The notes under the pieces were generated by a model. It saw nothing but the letters and a program-made list of their open reading frames with translations. It did no database searches and was not told the origin of the DNA. 64,000 nt of DNA, from positions 1-64,000 of the forward strand of contig NZ_JZJL01000006.1 in the NCBI RefSeq assembly GCF_000971335.1. Reading direction: 5' to 3'. The translations under genes and the position numbers were made by a program. Position 1 is the first letter of the stretch. Every line of letters begins with the position of its first letter. Source of the DNA: Chromobacterium vaccinii. Its GTDB lineage: Bacteria > Pseudomonadota > Gammaproteobacteria > Burkholderiales > Chromobacteriaceae. Of this stretch, positions 11,360 to 19,641 are shown piece by piece.

Positions 11360-11980
11360 ATGCCAGAATTCGCCTTGCTGTCCTATGTCGCCCTGATGTC
11401 CATCACCCCGGGCCCCAACAACCTGATGCTGGCCTCGTCCGGCGTCAATTTCGGCTTCCGCCGCACGGTGCCGCACATGCTGGGCATCAGCCTGGGCTGC
11501 GCGTTGCAGGTATTCATCGTCGCGATGCTGCTGGCGCAGATGCTGGGCTGGCTCAGCGCCTGGCGGTTGCCGCTGGCGGTGGCCGGCTGCGTCTACCTGT
11601 TGTGGCTGTCGTGGCAGATCGCCCGCTCCGGCCAGCCCGAGGCGCGCGAGCAGGCTCGGCCGCTGGGCTTTGTCGGCGCGGCCTTGTTCCAGTGGCTGAA
11701 CCCCAAGGCCTGGGTGATGGTGCTGAACGCGTCCATCCTGTTCATGCCGGCAGGCGAGGGCGGCCGCTGGCTGGCGGCCTCGCTGCTGGCGCTGGCCTTC
11801 GCGGTGGTCAATCTGCCCTGCATCAGCGTGTGGGCCTGGGGCGGAGAAAAGCTGCGCCGCTGGCTGGCCGCGCCGCGCGCCTTGCTGGTTTACAACCTGA
11901 CGATGGGCGCGCTGATGGCCGTCACCGCGGTGTGGCTGCTCTACGACGAACTGACGCCGGCGCTCGCCCAGATGGCATGA
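11360..11980 (+). CDS. LysE/RhtB-family amino-acid exporter
   Basis: A 206-residue inner-membrane protein with about six hydrophobic helices. The family N-terminus is clear: SYVALMSITPGPNNLMLASSG, with the conserved TPGPN turn, then FQWLNPKAWVMVLNA in the middle. LysE/RhtB proteins export lysine, threonine or homoserine-lactone-type compounds. The ATG at 11360 has GGAG seven bases upstream. Its divergent MocR partner suggests induction by an amino acid or a PLP-linked signal. The substrate is not deducible. Confidence 0.88.
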   Translation: MPEFALLSYVALMSITPGPNNLMLASSGVNFGFRRTVPHMLGISLGCALQVFIVAMLLAQMLGWLSAWRLPLAVAGCVYLLWLSWQIARSGQPEAREQARPLGFVGAALFQWLNPKAWVMVLNASILFMPAGEGGRWLAASLLALAFAVVNLPCISVWAWGGEKLRRWLAAPRALLVYNLTMGALMAVTAVWLLYDELTPALAQMA

Positions 11981-12078
11981 TGTCCTTTTTTGGCAGGCGC
12001 TTGTCCGCTCGCGGCCTTATTTCCTCGCGCTATCCGCCTTACGATGCTGTCCATATCCACACCGCCGGGAGAGGCGAA

Positions 12079-12630
12079 ATGAAAAAGACCGCATTGTTGG
12101 TGATCGACGTCCAGGATTCCTTTCTTCACCGTCCGTACTGGGAAGAGAGCGAACTTCCCGCCTATCGCGAGGCCCAGCTCCGCTTGATCGCCGGCGCCGA
12201 GGCGCGCGGGGTGCCGGTCGTCAACATCTTCCATACCGATGACGATGCATCGTTCCGGATCGAGTCCGGGCTGGTCAAGCCGCAGTCCTGGCTGACGCAC
12301 AAGCCGGTGGCGTCTTTCGTCAAACGCGTGCACAACGCGCTGACCGACTCCGGGCTGAAAGATTGGCTGGAGCGGCGAGACATCCGCCGCTTGGTCATCT
12401 CCGGCATCCGCACCGAGCAGTGCTGCGAGACCACCACCCGCGTGGCGTCCGATCTGGGCTACGAGGTGGACTTCGTCACTGAGGCGACGCTGACTTTCCC
12501 GATGACGCATGCCGGCAACGGCGTGGTTTACAGCGCCGCCGACATCCGCGCCCGCACCGAGCTGGTGCTGGCCGGACGCTTCGCCACCATCGTCACGGTG
12601 GAGCAGGCGCTGCGCCGGATGGAAGGCTGA
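12079..12630 (+). CDS. Isochorismatase-like cysteine hydrolase
   Basis: A 183-residue cytoplasmic enzyme of the isochorismatase/nicotinamidase fold. The catalytic triad is readable: Asp in LLVIDVQDSF, Lys in SFVKRVHNAL, and Cys in SGIRTEQCCETTTRVASDLGY. Members cleave isochorismate, nicotinamide, carbamoyl or peroxyureidoacrylate-type amide bonds. The GAGGCGAA site before 12079 sets the start. It sits 98 bp after the LysE gene and may be transcribed separately. No siderophore genes are nearby, so a generic amidase role is more likely than isochorismatase. Confidence 0.85.
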   Translation: MKKTALLVIDVQDSFLHRPYWEESELPAYREAQLRLIAGAEARGVPVVNIFHTDDDASFRIESGLVKPQSWLTHKPVASFVKRVHNALTDSGLKDWLERRDIRRLVISGIRTEQCCETTTRVASDLGYEVDFVTEATLTFPMTHAGNGVVYSAADIRARTELVLAGRFATIVTVEQALRRMEG

Positions 12631-12709
12631 TCTGGAGCGCCGGGCCGCGCTTGCGGCTCGGCATGTCCATGGAATAGAGTGGTGCGAATAGTCATAACAA
12701 GGTGAAACC

Positions 12710-12922
12710 ATGCCCGCAGATACGAGCAACACCCCGCCCGACGGCCTGCCGGCTTATCGGCTGCTGACCGGACCTGACGATTCCGTCTTCTGCAAGCGGG
12801 TCAGCGAAGCGCTGGCGCTGGGCTACCGGCTGTACGGCTCGCCGGCGGCCACTTTCAACGGCGAGCGGGTGATCGTCGCGCAGGCGGTGTTGTGGCCGGG
12901 GAGCGACCATGCCGCTGGCTGA
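12710..12922 (+). CDS. DUF1737-domain small protein
   Basis: A 70-residue protein matching the DUF1737 pattern: YRLLTGPDDSVFCKRVSEALALGYRLYGSPAATFNGERVIVAQAV. The fold is small and soluble and its function is unknown. Its last 14 bases overlap the start of the EamA transporter, so the two are probably translationally coupled. The RBS is AAGGTGAAACC. Confidence 0.85.
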   Translation: MPADTSNTPPDGLPAYRLLTGPDDSVFCKRVSEALALGYRLYGSPAATFNGERVIVAQAVLWPGSDHAAG

Positions 12923-13814
12923 CATGATGCAGGCGCTGGCCATCGTGCTGGTCTGGGGCGTGAATTTCGTGGTGATCAAATGGGGCGTGGCCGGCGTGCC
13001 GCCGCTGTTGCTGGGCGCGCTGCGCTTCGCGCTGGTGGCGCTGCCGGCGGTGTTCATCGTCAAGCGGCCGGCGCTGCCGTGGCGTTACCTGGCGCTGTAT
13101 GGGCTGACGGTGGGAGTGGGGCAGTTCGGCTGTCTGTTCACCGCGATCAAGCTTGGCATGCCGGCTGGCCTCGCCTCGGTGGTGCTGCAGTCGCAAGCTT
13201 TCTTCACCTTGTTGCTGGCCCGGGTCTTCCTGGGCGAGCGCTGGCAGGCCAGCCAATTGGCGGGGCTGGCGCTGGCCTTGGGCGGCCTGGCGCTGATAGG
13301 CATGGGCAAGGGCGGCAATATGACGGCGCTTGGCTTCGGCCTGACCATCGCCGCGGCCACCAGTTGGGCGGCATCCAACATCGTGGTGCGCGCGATCGGC
13401 CGCGACGGCTTCAAAGTGGAGCCGCTGGGGCTGGTGATCTGGTCCAGCCTGGCGCCGCCTATTCCTTTCTTGCTGCTGTCGTGGCAGCTGGAAGGCGGCG
13501 AACGCATCGCGGCGGCGCTGCGCGGCTTCGACGGACAGTCGCTGTTCGCCGTCGCCTACCTGGCCTTTGTCGCCACCATGTTCGGCTATGGCTTGTGGAG
13601 CCGCCTGCTGGCGCGGCATGCGGCGGCCAAGGTGGCGCCGTTCTCCCTGCTGGTGCCGGTGGTGGGGCTGCTGGCTTCGCACTGGTTGCTGGGCGAGAGC
13701 CTGACCGCCCCGCAACTGGCCGGCAGCGGGCTGCTGATGGCCGGATTGCTGGCGACGGTGTTCGGCGGCAGGCTGCTGGCCTTGGCCGCTTCCTGGAGAA
13801 CCAGCCGTGCGTGA
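12909..13814 (+). CDS. EamA/DMT-superfamily metabolite exporter
   Basis: A 301-residue inner-membrane protein with ten predicted helices in two EamA repeats, each holding the family pattern (VWGVNFVVIKWGV near the start; FVATMFGYGLWSRLL and ASHWLLGESLTAPQLAGSGLL in the second). Relatives export O-acetylserine, cysteine, threonine or other metabolites. The gene overlaps DUF1737 upstream by 14 bases and the GlxA-type regulator downstream by 8, forming a compact three-gene unit whose regulator probably controls export. Confidence 0.87.
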   Translation: MPLADMMQALAIVLVWGVNFVVIKWGVAGVPPLLLGALRFALVALPAVFIVKRPALPWRYLALYGLTVGVGQFGCLFTAIKLGMPAGLASVVLQSQAFFTLLLARVFLGERWQASQLAGLALALGGLALIGMGKGGNMTALGFGLTIAAATSWAASNIVVRAIGRDGFKVEPLGLVIWSSLAPPIPFLLLSWQLEGGERIAAALRGFDGQSLFAVAYLAFVATMFGYGLWSRLLARHAAAKVAPFSLLVPVVGLLASHWLLGESLTAPQLAGSGLLMAGLLATVFGGRLLALAASWRTSRA

Positions 13815-14721
13815 CGTTTATTTCGTGCTGTCGCCCAACGTCTTGCTGCTGGATCTGGCCGGGCCGGCCGACGCCCTCCGCCTGGCGGGGCTGCGGGGCG
13901 CGGATTTTCGTCTGCATTACGTCGGCGCGTCGGAAGCGGTGGATACTTCGCTGGGCCTGCCGCTGGGCGGCCTGGCGCCGTTGCCGGACCAGCTGCCGGA
14001 GGGAGCGGTGGTGGTGGCGCCGGGCTCGACGCCGTCCATCGAGGCCTATGCCCGGCCGGAAGCGAGGCGCATCGTCGCCTGGCTGGCCGAGCGCCGGCGC
14101 CAGCCGGGCGTCCGCTGGGCCGGCGTCTGCTCCGGCAGCCTGCTGCTGGCGGAGGCCGGGGTGTTCGACGGCCGCGCCTGCACCAGCCACCATACGCTGC
14201 TGGAGCGGCTGCGCGCGCTGGCGCCGGCGGCCCGGGTGCAGGAGAACCGAGTGTTCGTCGCCGATGGCCCGTGCTACAGCAGCGCCGGCATCACCGCCGG
14301 CATCGATCTGGCGCTGCATCTGATCGCCGATTTGGCCGACCCCGCGATCGCCCGCGCGGTGGCGCGCGAGATGGTGGTGTATTTCCGCCGCTCGCCGCAG
14401 GACCCGGAGCTGTCGCCATGGCTGGCCTGGCGCAACCATCTGCACCCGGCGCTGCACCGGGCCCAGGACTTGATCTGCGCCGACCCGGTGCGGGACTGGC
14501 CGCTGGACGAGCTGGCCGCCAAGGTCCACGTCAGCGCGCGCCACCTGTCCCGGCTGTTTCGCGATCAGGCCGGCGTTTCAGCGCACGATTACCACCGAGC
14601 ATTGCGGCTGGCGCTGGCCCAGCAGTGGCGCTCGGCCGGCCTGGGCAAGGAGAAGGCGGCGCTGTCGGCCGGTTTTTCCTCGGCCAGACAGATGAGCCGG
14701 GCCGCCGCCGTGCATGACTGA
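13807..14721 (+). CDS. GlxA-family AraC regulator with DJ-1/PfpI sensor domain
   Basis: A 304-residue regulator. Residues ~1-170 form a DJ-1/PfpI-like domain with the nucleophile-elbow-like turn WAGVCSGSLLLAEAGVFDGR. Residues ~215-304 form an AraC DNA-binding domain whose first helix-turn-helix is clear (WPLDELAAKVHVSARHLSRLFRDQAG). The second helix-turn-helix ends early: the protein stops at SSARQMSRAAAVHD, where relatives usually continue ~15 residues (FRRxFGxSPxxYR). It overlaps the EamA gene by 8 bases and probably regulates that unit. Confidence 0.87.
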   Translation: MRDVYFVLSPNVLLLDLAGPADALRLAGLRGADFRLHYVGASEAVDTSLGLPLGGLAPLPDQLPEGAVVVAPGSTPSIEAYARPEARRIVAWLAERRRQPGVRWAGVCSGSLLLAEAGVFDGRACTSHHTLLERLRALAPAARVQENRVFVADGPCYSSAGITAGIDLALHLIADLADPAIARAVAREMVVYFRRSPQDPELSPWLAWRNHLHPALHRAQDLICADPVRDWPLDELAAKVHVSARHLSRLFRDQAGVSAHDYHRALRLALAQQWRSAGLGKEKAALSAGFSSARQMSRAAAVHD

Positions 14722-14834
14722 GAGGCTCCGCATGCCGTCCGCTTCTCAAGTTTCATCAGTTATTGCCGATGTTTCAGGTTGACGAGCTCCGGGAATGGTT
14801 CATACCATTCCATCAACACCTATCGGTAATTGCC

Positions 14835-15557
14835 ATGAATACAGTCCGTCGTATGCCCCGCCTCGCCTTGTTCGCCCTGATGGCCGGTTTGACCGCCTGC
14901 GCCACCCCCGCCCCGCAGACGTCCGCGATGTCCGCGTCGACGCCGATGAAGGAAAGCGGCTCGGTGCCGTCGGGCGTCGGCTATGTAGGCTCCGGCGACG
15001 AGACGGCCAGCGGCGAGGAGGTGAGGGTGGTGGTCAAGGAGGTCAATCCCTTCCAGCCCATCGTGGTCCGCGTGACCGGCTCCGGCGCCGCGCCCTACAC
15101 CAACAGCCTGACGCCGTCTCAGCGCAAGCTGCTGGCGATGCGCGCCGCCCGGCTGGACGCCTTCCGAGCGATCGCGGAACAGGTGCAGGGCATGAAGCTG
15201 GTCGGCAACAGCTCGGTGTCCAATATGATCGCCAACAGCGACAGCTTCCGCACCTATGTGGACGCCTATCTGCGCGGCGTCACCATCGTTTCCACGGTGA
15301 TGAAGCCGGATGGCACCAGCGAGGCGGTGGCCGAGATCACGCTGGACCAGGAGTTCTACAAGCAATTCCGCCACTCCATGGAAAAGACCGGCAGCGTGAT
15401 GCAGGCGTCCAAGGAAACCGGCACCGCCGGCGCGCTCTGTCCGGAAGCCAACTGCGGCGCCACCAAGATCGTGCCGGCCCCGGCGGCCGCGCCGGCGCCC
15501 GCCGTCATGACCGTTTCGCCAGCCCGCTACAGCAACAATTTCTACGTGACCCAGTAA
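14835..15557 (+). CDS. flgP: LPP20-family lipoprotein, FlgP-like flagellar protein
   Basis: A 240-residue lipoprotein. The start at 14835 gives a signal ending in the lipobox LTAC; upstream in-frame starts would displace it. The central part (LTPSQRKLLAMRAARLDAFRAIAEQVQG...VTIVSTVMKPDGTSEAVAEITLD) is the LPP20/FlgP domain. In Vibrio, FlgP builds an outer-membrane ring around the flagellar motor. The stop codon overlaps the start of the FlgT-like gene by one base, which supports the call. The C-terminal ~60 residues are Ala/Pro-rich. Confidence 0.75.
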   Translation: MNTVRRMPRLALFALMAGLTACATPAPQTSAMSASTPMKESGSVPSGVGYVGSGDETASGEEVRVVVKEVNPFQPIVVRVTGSGAAPYTNSLTPSQRKLLAMRAARLDAFRAIAEQVQGMKLVGNSSVSNMIANSDSFRTYVDAYLRGVTIVSTVMKPDGTSEAVAEITLDQEFYKQFRHSMEKTGSVMQASKETGTAGALCPEANCGATKIVPAPAAAPAPAVMTVSPARYSNNFYVTQ

Positions 15558-16846
15558 TGACGCGAATCGCTATCCGCGCCGCCGCTCTTGCGGCGGCATT
15601 TGTTTTGTCGGGCCCGTCGCAAGCGGAAATCCTGACCGCCGAGGGCGTGGCGCCGCTGGACAACGGGCCGGTCGCCGCGCGGGAGATGGCGATACAGGAC
15701 GCGTTGAAGCTGCTCTCCATCCGGCAGGGCGCGCGCATCGAGTCTACGCAGCTGATCGATGCCGGCCGGCAGGGCGAATCCAGCACGCTGAGGGCCTTGT
15801 CTCCGGTGCAGGGCGCGGTGCGGGTCGTCAATGAATACGCGCAGGGCAAGCTGTACCACGTCAAGGTCGAAGTGGACACCGGCCCGGCCAAGGCCGCTCA
15901 GGCGCCCGCGCCGGAGCGGAGCGGAGACCCGGCCTGCCAGATGCCGGTGGGCCGGTCGCTGAAGCGCAAGCTGGTGACCACGTATTTCGACGTCGCGCAT
16001 CCGGCCGACGCGTCCGATATGCCTGACTTGGCCACCGCGCTGCCGACTGAGTTGGCGCGCAGGTTGGCGCACAACAGCATGCTGGTGGTGAAGGACGCCA
16101 ATACCGTGTCGGTGCTGGCCGACAGCCGCGTTTCCGAGCCGGATGCCGGCTGGCAGGTCGCCAGCCAGCTGGGGCAGCGGGAGAACGTCCAGTTCGTGGT
16201 GGCGGGCCGGGTGCTGTCCACATCGGTGATGGACAAAGGAATGCGCAAGTCCTTGTTCGAATCCAACAATACCAGCCAGCAGGGGGCGTTTTACAACGGC
16301 CCCTTCGCAGGCATGTTCGGCGGCGGCGTCAAGTACGTGCCCACGCAGCGGCAGTTCGATCTGGAGTTCTGGATATACGACGGGTTGACCGGCTCGCTGA
16401 TCGCCAAGGATAGGGTCAGCGGCATCGTCAATTCGAAAGGGCCGGTGATTCCGACCATGCCGCAGCCCTTCGCCTCCGTCGCGTTCTGGCAGAGCGACTA
16501 CGGCAAGCAGGTGGATAGGTGGCTGGATAATGTGTCGGACCGCATCGAAAGCGTGATTTCCTGCATCCCGTTCTCCGCCCGCGTGGTAAGGCTGGAAGGC
16601 AAGCGCGTTTACATCAACGCCGGCCTGCTGGACGGCATGGCGGTGGGCGACAAGCTGCTGCTGTACAAGCGCTCGACCGGGCAGCCGCTGCGCGATCTGA
16701 TTTCCGGCCGGGAGCTGGGCATGCCGGAAAGCCTGAACGGCGATGTGACGCTGACCCAGGTCCAGCCCAATTTCTCGATAGGCGTGACGCAGGGCAGCGC
16801 CCGCGTGGCGGAGGGGGATTACGTCCGCTTCGGAACGGCGCGCTGA
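15557..16846 (+). CDS. flgT: FlgT-like flagellar assembly (H-ring) protein
   Basis: A 429-residue exported protein; residues 1-23 are a signal peptide (SGPSQA). Three segments match FlgT: an N-terminal domain (GVAPLDNGPVAAREMAIQDALKLLSIRQGARIES), a middle TolB-like domain (RKLVTTYFDVAHPADASDMPDLATALPTELARRL), and a C-terminal domain (ARVVRLEGKRVYINAGLLDGMAVGDKLLLYK). FlgT forms the H ring around the basal body in Vibrio and Aeromonas polar flagella. TAATG coupling to flgP puts both in one operon, away from any other flagellar gene here. Confidence 0.82.
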   Translation: MTRIAIRAAALAAAFVLSGPSQAEILTAEGVAPLDNGPVAAREMAIQDALKLLSIRQGARIESTQLIDAGRQGESSTLRALSPVQGAVRVVNEYAQGKLYHVKVEVDTGPAKAAQAPAPERSGDPACQMPVGRSLKRKLVTTYFDVAHPADASDMPDLATALPTELARRLAHNSMLVVKDANTVSVLADSRVSEPDAGWQVASQLGQRENVQFVVAGRVLSTSVMDKGMRKSLFESNNTSQQGAFYNGPFAGMFGGGVKYVPTQRQFDLEFWIYDGLTGSLIAKDRVSGIVNSKGPVIPTMPQPFASVAFWQSDYGKQVDRWLDNVSDRIESVISCIPFSARVVRLEGKRVYINAGLLDGMAVGDKLLLYKRSTGQPLRDLISGRELGMPESLNGDVTLTQVQPNFSIGVTQGSARVAEGDYVRFGTAR

Positions 16847-16879
16847 CGGTGGTTTTTCTGCCGGAAGTTCCGCCGTTTT
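16846..16879 (+). terminator. Possible weak terminator after flgT
   Basis: ACGGTGG (16846-16852) can pair with CCGCCGT (16870-16876), with one G-T, and a short TTTT follows. An alternative inner stem CGGAA/TTCCG competes with it. The structure is modest, so the call is uncertain. Confidence 0.35.
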
Positions 16880-16895
16880 CAATTTATTTTTGTAT

Positions 16896-16910
16896 TGATA
16901 AGTATTATCA
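16896..16910 (+). promoter_or_regulatory. Fur box upstream of fbpA
   Basis: TGATAAGTATTATCA is a near-perfect inverted repeat and matches the 7-1-7 Fur consensus (TGATAAT-N-ATTATCA) at all but one base. It lies in an AT-rich patch 60 bp before the TTG start of the iron-binding protein. Iron-loaded Fur would repress fbpABC here. Confidence 0.85.
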
Positions 16911-16970
16911 GCTGGTGTTACGGTGCTCCCCGCACTTCGCTTTTCGTCTCAATCGAACAGGGGAAACACC

Positions 16971-17963
16971 TTGAAACAGCAACTGATGTTGGCCGCCGCG
17001 CTGGCGGCCGTGGCCGGCCCCGCGCTGGCCGAGGATGTGGTGGTCTACAGCGCGCGCGGCGAGCAACTGCTCAAGCCCATCGTCGAAGCCTACAAGAAGG
17101 AGACCGGCGTCAACGTCAAGCTGGTGTCAGACAAGGAAGGCCCGCTGATGGAGCGTCTGCGCGCCGAGGGCCGCAACAGCCCGGCCGACCTGCTGCTGAC
17201 GGTGGATGCCGGCAATCTGTGGCAGGCCGAGCGCATGGGGCTGCTGAAGGCGGTCAATTCGCCGGTGCTGGACGCCAACATTCCGGCCCACCTGCGCGAT
17301 CCGGCCAAGCAGTGGTACGGCCTGTCCATCCGCGCTCGCACCATCTTCTACAACACCCAGAAGGTGAAGCCGTCCCAGCTGTCCAGCTATGCCGATCTGG
17401 CCGATCCCAAGTGGAAAGGCAAGCTCTGCCTGCGCACCTCCAAGAAGGTGTACAACCAGTCGCTGGTGGGCATGATGCTGGCCGAGATGGGGCCGGCCAA
17501 GACCGAGCAGGTGGTCAAGGGCTGGGTGGGCAATCTGGCCGCCGCGCCGTTCCCCGACGACACCAAGATGCTGGAGGCCATCGCCGCCGGCCAGTGCGAG
17601 GTGGGCATCGCCAACACCTACTACTATGGCCGGATGATGGAAAAGTCGCCGAAGCTGCCGGTCGGCATCTTCTGGGCCGACCAGGCCGGCAAGGGCGCCC
17701 ATGTCAATATTTCCGGCGCCGGCGTCACCCGCCATGCCCGGAACGAGAAGGGCGCGGTGAAATTCCTGGAGTGGCTGAGCTCGGAGAAGGCGCAGAACAT
17801 GTTCGCCGACGTCAATCTGGAATTCCCGGTCAATCCCAAGGTGAAGCCCGACGCCCGCGTGGCGGCCTGGGGCGATTTCAAGCACAACTACATCAACGTC
17901 TCCAATGCCGGTGCCCGGCAGGCCGAGGCGGTCAAGCTGATGGACCGCGCCGGCTACAAGTAA
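16971..17963 (+). CDS. fbpA: Periplasmic ferric-iron-binding protein of an ABC transporter
   Basis: A 330-residue solute-binding protein. Translation most likely starts at the TTG at 16971: it has an AGGGGA Shine-Dalgarno site and yields the signal peptide [20 protein letters not shown], whereas the longer frame would hide it. The mature start [16 protein letters not shown] and the [10 protein letters not shown] tyrosine pair that clamps Fe(III) are typical of FbpA/FutA. It delivers iron to the permease encoded next. The Fur box upstream supports iron regulation. Confidence 0.93.
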   Translation: MKQQLMLAAALAAVAGPALAEDVVVYSARGEQLLKPIVEAYKKETGVNVKLVSDKEGPLMERLRAEGRNSPADLLLTVDAGNLWQAERMGLLKAVNSPVLDANIPAHLRDPAKQWYGLSIRARTIFYNTQKVKPSQLSSYADLADPKWKGKLCLRTSKKVYNQSLVGMMLAEMGPAKTEQVVKGWVGNLAAAPFPDDTKMLEAIAAGQCEVGIANTYYYGRMMEKSPKLPVGIFWADQAGKGAHVNISGAGVTRHARNEKGAVKFLEWLSSEKAQNMFADVNLEFPVNPKVKPDARVAAWGDFKHNYINVSNAGARQAEAVKLMDRAGYK

Positions 17964-18035
17964 GCCGCCGCGATTCGTGTTGAACCGGGCCCGCCGTCCT
18001 GACGATGCGTGCCCGCCGCCGTTGGATCGCATCGC

Positions 18036-19640
18036 ATGCCGTTTACCGTTTCGCGCTGGCGCGCGTCGGCCGCAGCCGCCAGCCTGCTTACCCTGATTCC
18101 GCTGGCGGTGATCGCCCTGGGCCTGTTGGAGCCGGACGCCGAAGTGTGGCGCCATCTGGCGGAGCACGCGTTGCCGGAGCTGCTGCGCAACACCGCCGTC
18201 CTGCTGCTGGGCGTCGGCGCCGGTGTGCTGCTGCTGGGCGTGCCGCTGGCCTGGCTGACCGCGGTGCATGACTTTCCCGGGAGGCGGTTTTTCTCCTGGG
18301 CGTTGATGCTGCCGCTGGCGATGCCGGCCTATGTGATGGCGTTTTCCCAATTGGGACTGTTCGATTTCACCGGTCCGTTCCAGACCTGGTTGCGCGAGGC
18401 CTTCGGCAGCTCCGCCTGGGTGCCCGACATTCGTTCGACGCCCGGCGTGGTGCTGGTGCTGTCGCTGGCTTTCTATCCCTATGTCTACCTGCTGGCGCGC
18501 AACGCGTTCGCCGGCATGGGCCGGCGCGCGCTGGAGGTCGGGCAGTCGATGGGTTTGTCGCCGCTGGCCGGTTTCTTCAAGGTGGCGCTGCCGATGGCCC
18601 GGCCCTGGATCGCAGGCGGGCTCGGCCTGGCGCTGATGGAGACGCTGGCCGATTTCGGCACCGTCGCCATCTTCAATTTCGACGCCTTCACCTCGGCCAT
18701 CTACAAGGCCTGGTTCAGCCTGTTCTCCTTGCCCGCCGCCAAGCAGCTGGCGTCCTTGTTGGCGCTGCTGGTGTTCGTCCTGCTATGGCTGGAGCAGCGC
18801 GCCCGCGGCCAGCGCGGCTATGTCCAGGCGGGCAGGGCGGCGCCGCTGCCGCGCACCCGCCTGGCCGGCGCGCGCGGCTGGCTGGCCAGCGTCTTCTGCG
18901 CGCTGGTTTTGTCGCTGGCTTTCGCCTTGCCCTTCGGCCAGATACTGGTTTGGGCGGCAGGCCATCTGGCCAGCGATCTGGACGCCGACCTGCTCGACAG
19001 CTTGAAGAGTTCGCTGTCGCTGGCGGCGTTGGCGGCGCTGCTGGTGCCGGCCATCGCCTTGTGCCTGGTTTTCGCCGGCCGGCGCGATCCGGGCAGCCGG
19101 CCCTGGATCCGGCTGGCCACGCTGGGTTACGCGGTGCCGGGCACGGTGCTGGCGGTGGGGGTGTTCGCGCCGGTTGCGGCGTTGGACAATCTGCTGCTCG
19201 AGCATTTCGGCCGCTGGCTGCCGGAAGGCGCGTCCGCCGTGTTCAAGGGCACGCTGCTGGTCTTGATGCTGGCCTACGCGTCGCGCTTCCTGGCCGTGGC
19301 CCACTCCGCGCTGGAGGCGGCGATGCAGCGGATCAGCCGCAGCCAGGAAGAAGCGGCGAACAGCCTGGGCGTATATGGCGGACGGCTGTTGCTCTGTCTG
19401 CACCTGCCGCTTCTCAAGGGCGGCCTCTTCACCGCGATGCTGATGGTGTTCGTCGACGCGATGAAGGAGATGCCGATCACGCTGATGACCCGGCCTTTCG
19501 GCTGGGACACGCTGGCGGTGCGCATTTTCAACCTGACCAGCGAGGGCGAGTGGCAACGCGCGGCTCTGCCCTCGGTGGCCATCGTGCTGGCCGGCCTGTT
19601 GCCGGTTTTGCTGCTGTCGCGGCAGAAGCCTGGAGTGTGA
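18036..19640 (+). CDS. fbpB: Ferric-iron ABC transporter permease, fused two-domain type
   Basis: A ~534-residue inner-membrane protein holding two permease halves in one chain. Each half has an EAA-like loop that contacts the ATPase: EVGQSMGLSPLAGFFKVALPMARPW and EEAANSLGVYGGRLLLCLHLPLLKGG. It moves Fe(III) released by FbpA across the membrane. The ATG at 18036 is chosen; a GTG at 18009 would add nine residues. It lies 72 bp after fbpA and its stop is one base before fbpC. Confidence 0.92.
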   Translation: MPFTVSRWRASAAAASLLTLIPLAVIALGLLEPDAEVWRHLAEHALPELLRNTAVLLLGVGAGVLLLGVPLAWLTAVHDFPGRRFFSWALMLPLAMPAYVMAFSQLGLFDFTGPFQTWLREAFGSSAWVPDIRSTPGVVLVLSLAFYPYVYLLARNAFAGMGRRALEVGQSMGLSPLAGFFKVALPMARPWIAGGLGLALMETLADFGTVAIFNFDAFTSAIYKAWFSLFSLPAAKQLASLLALLVFVLLWLEQRARGQRGYVQAGRAAPLPRTRLAGARGWLASVFCALVLSLAFALPFGQILVWAAGHLASDLDADLLDSLKSSLSLAALAALLVPAIALCLVFAGRRDPGSRPWIRLATLGYAVPGTVLAVGVFAPVAALDNLLLEHFGRWLPEGASAVFKGTLLVLMLAYASRFLAVAHSALEAAMQRISRSQEEAANSLGVYGGRLLLCLHLPLLKGGLFTAMLMVFVDAMKEMPITLMTRPFGWDTLAVRIFNLTSEGEWQRAALPSVAIVLAGLLPVLLLSRQKPGV

Positions 19641-19641
19641 G

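Noticed and set aside
12079-12630. A siderophore isochorismatase (EntB-like)
   Set aside because: No ent/dhb genes nearby and the protein lacks a carrier domain; a generic cysteine hydrolase fits better.
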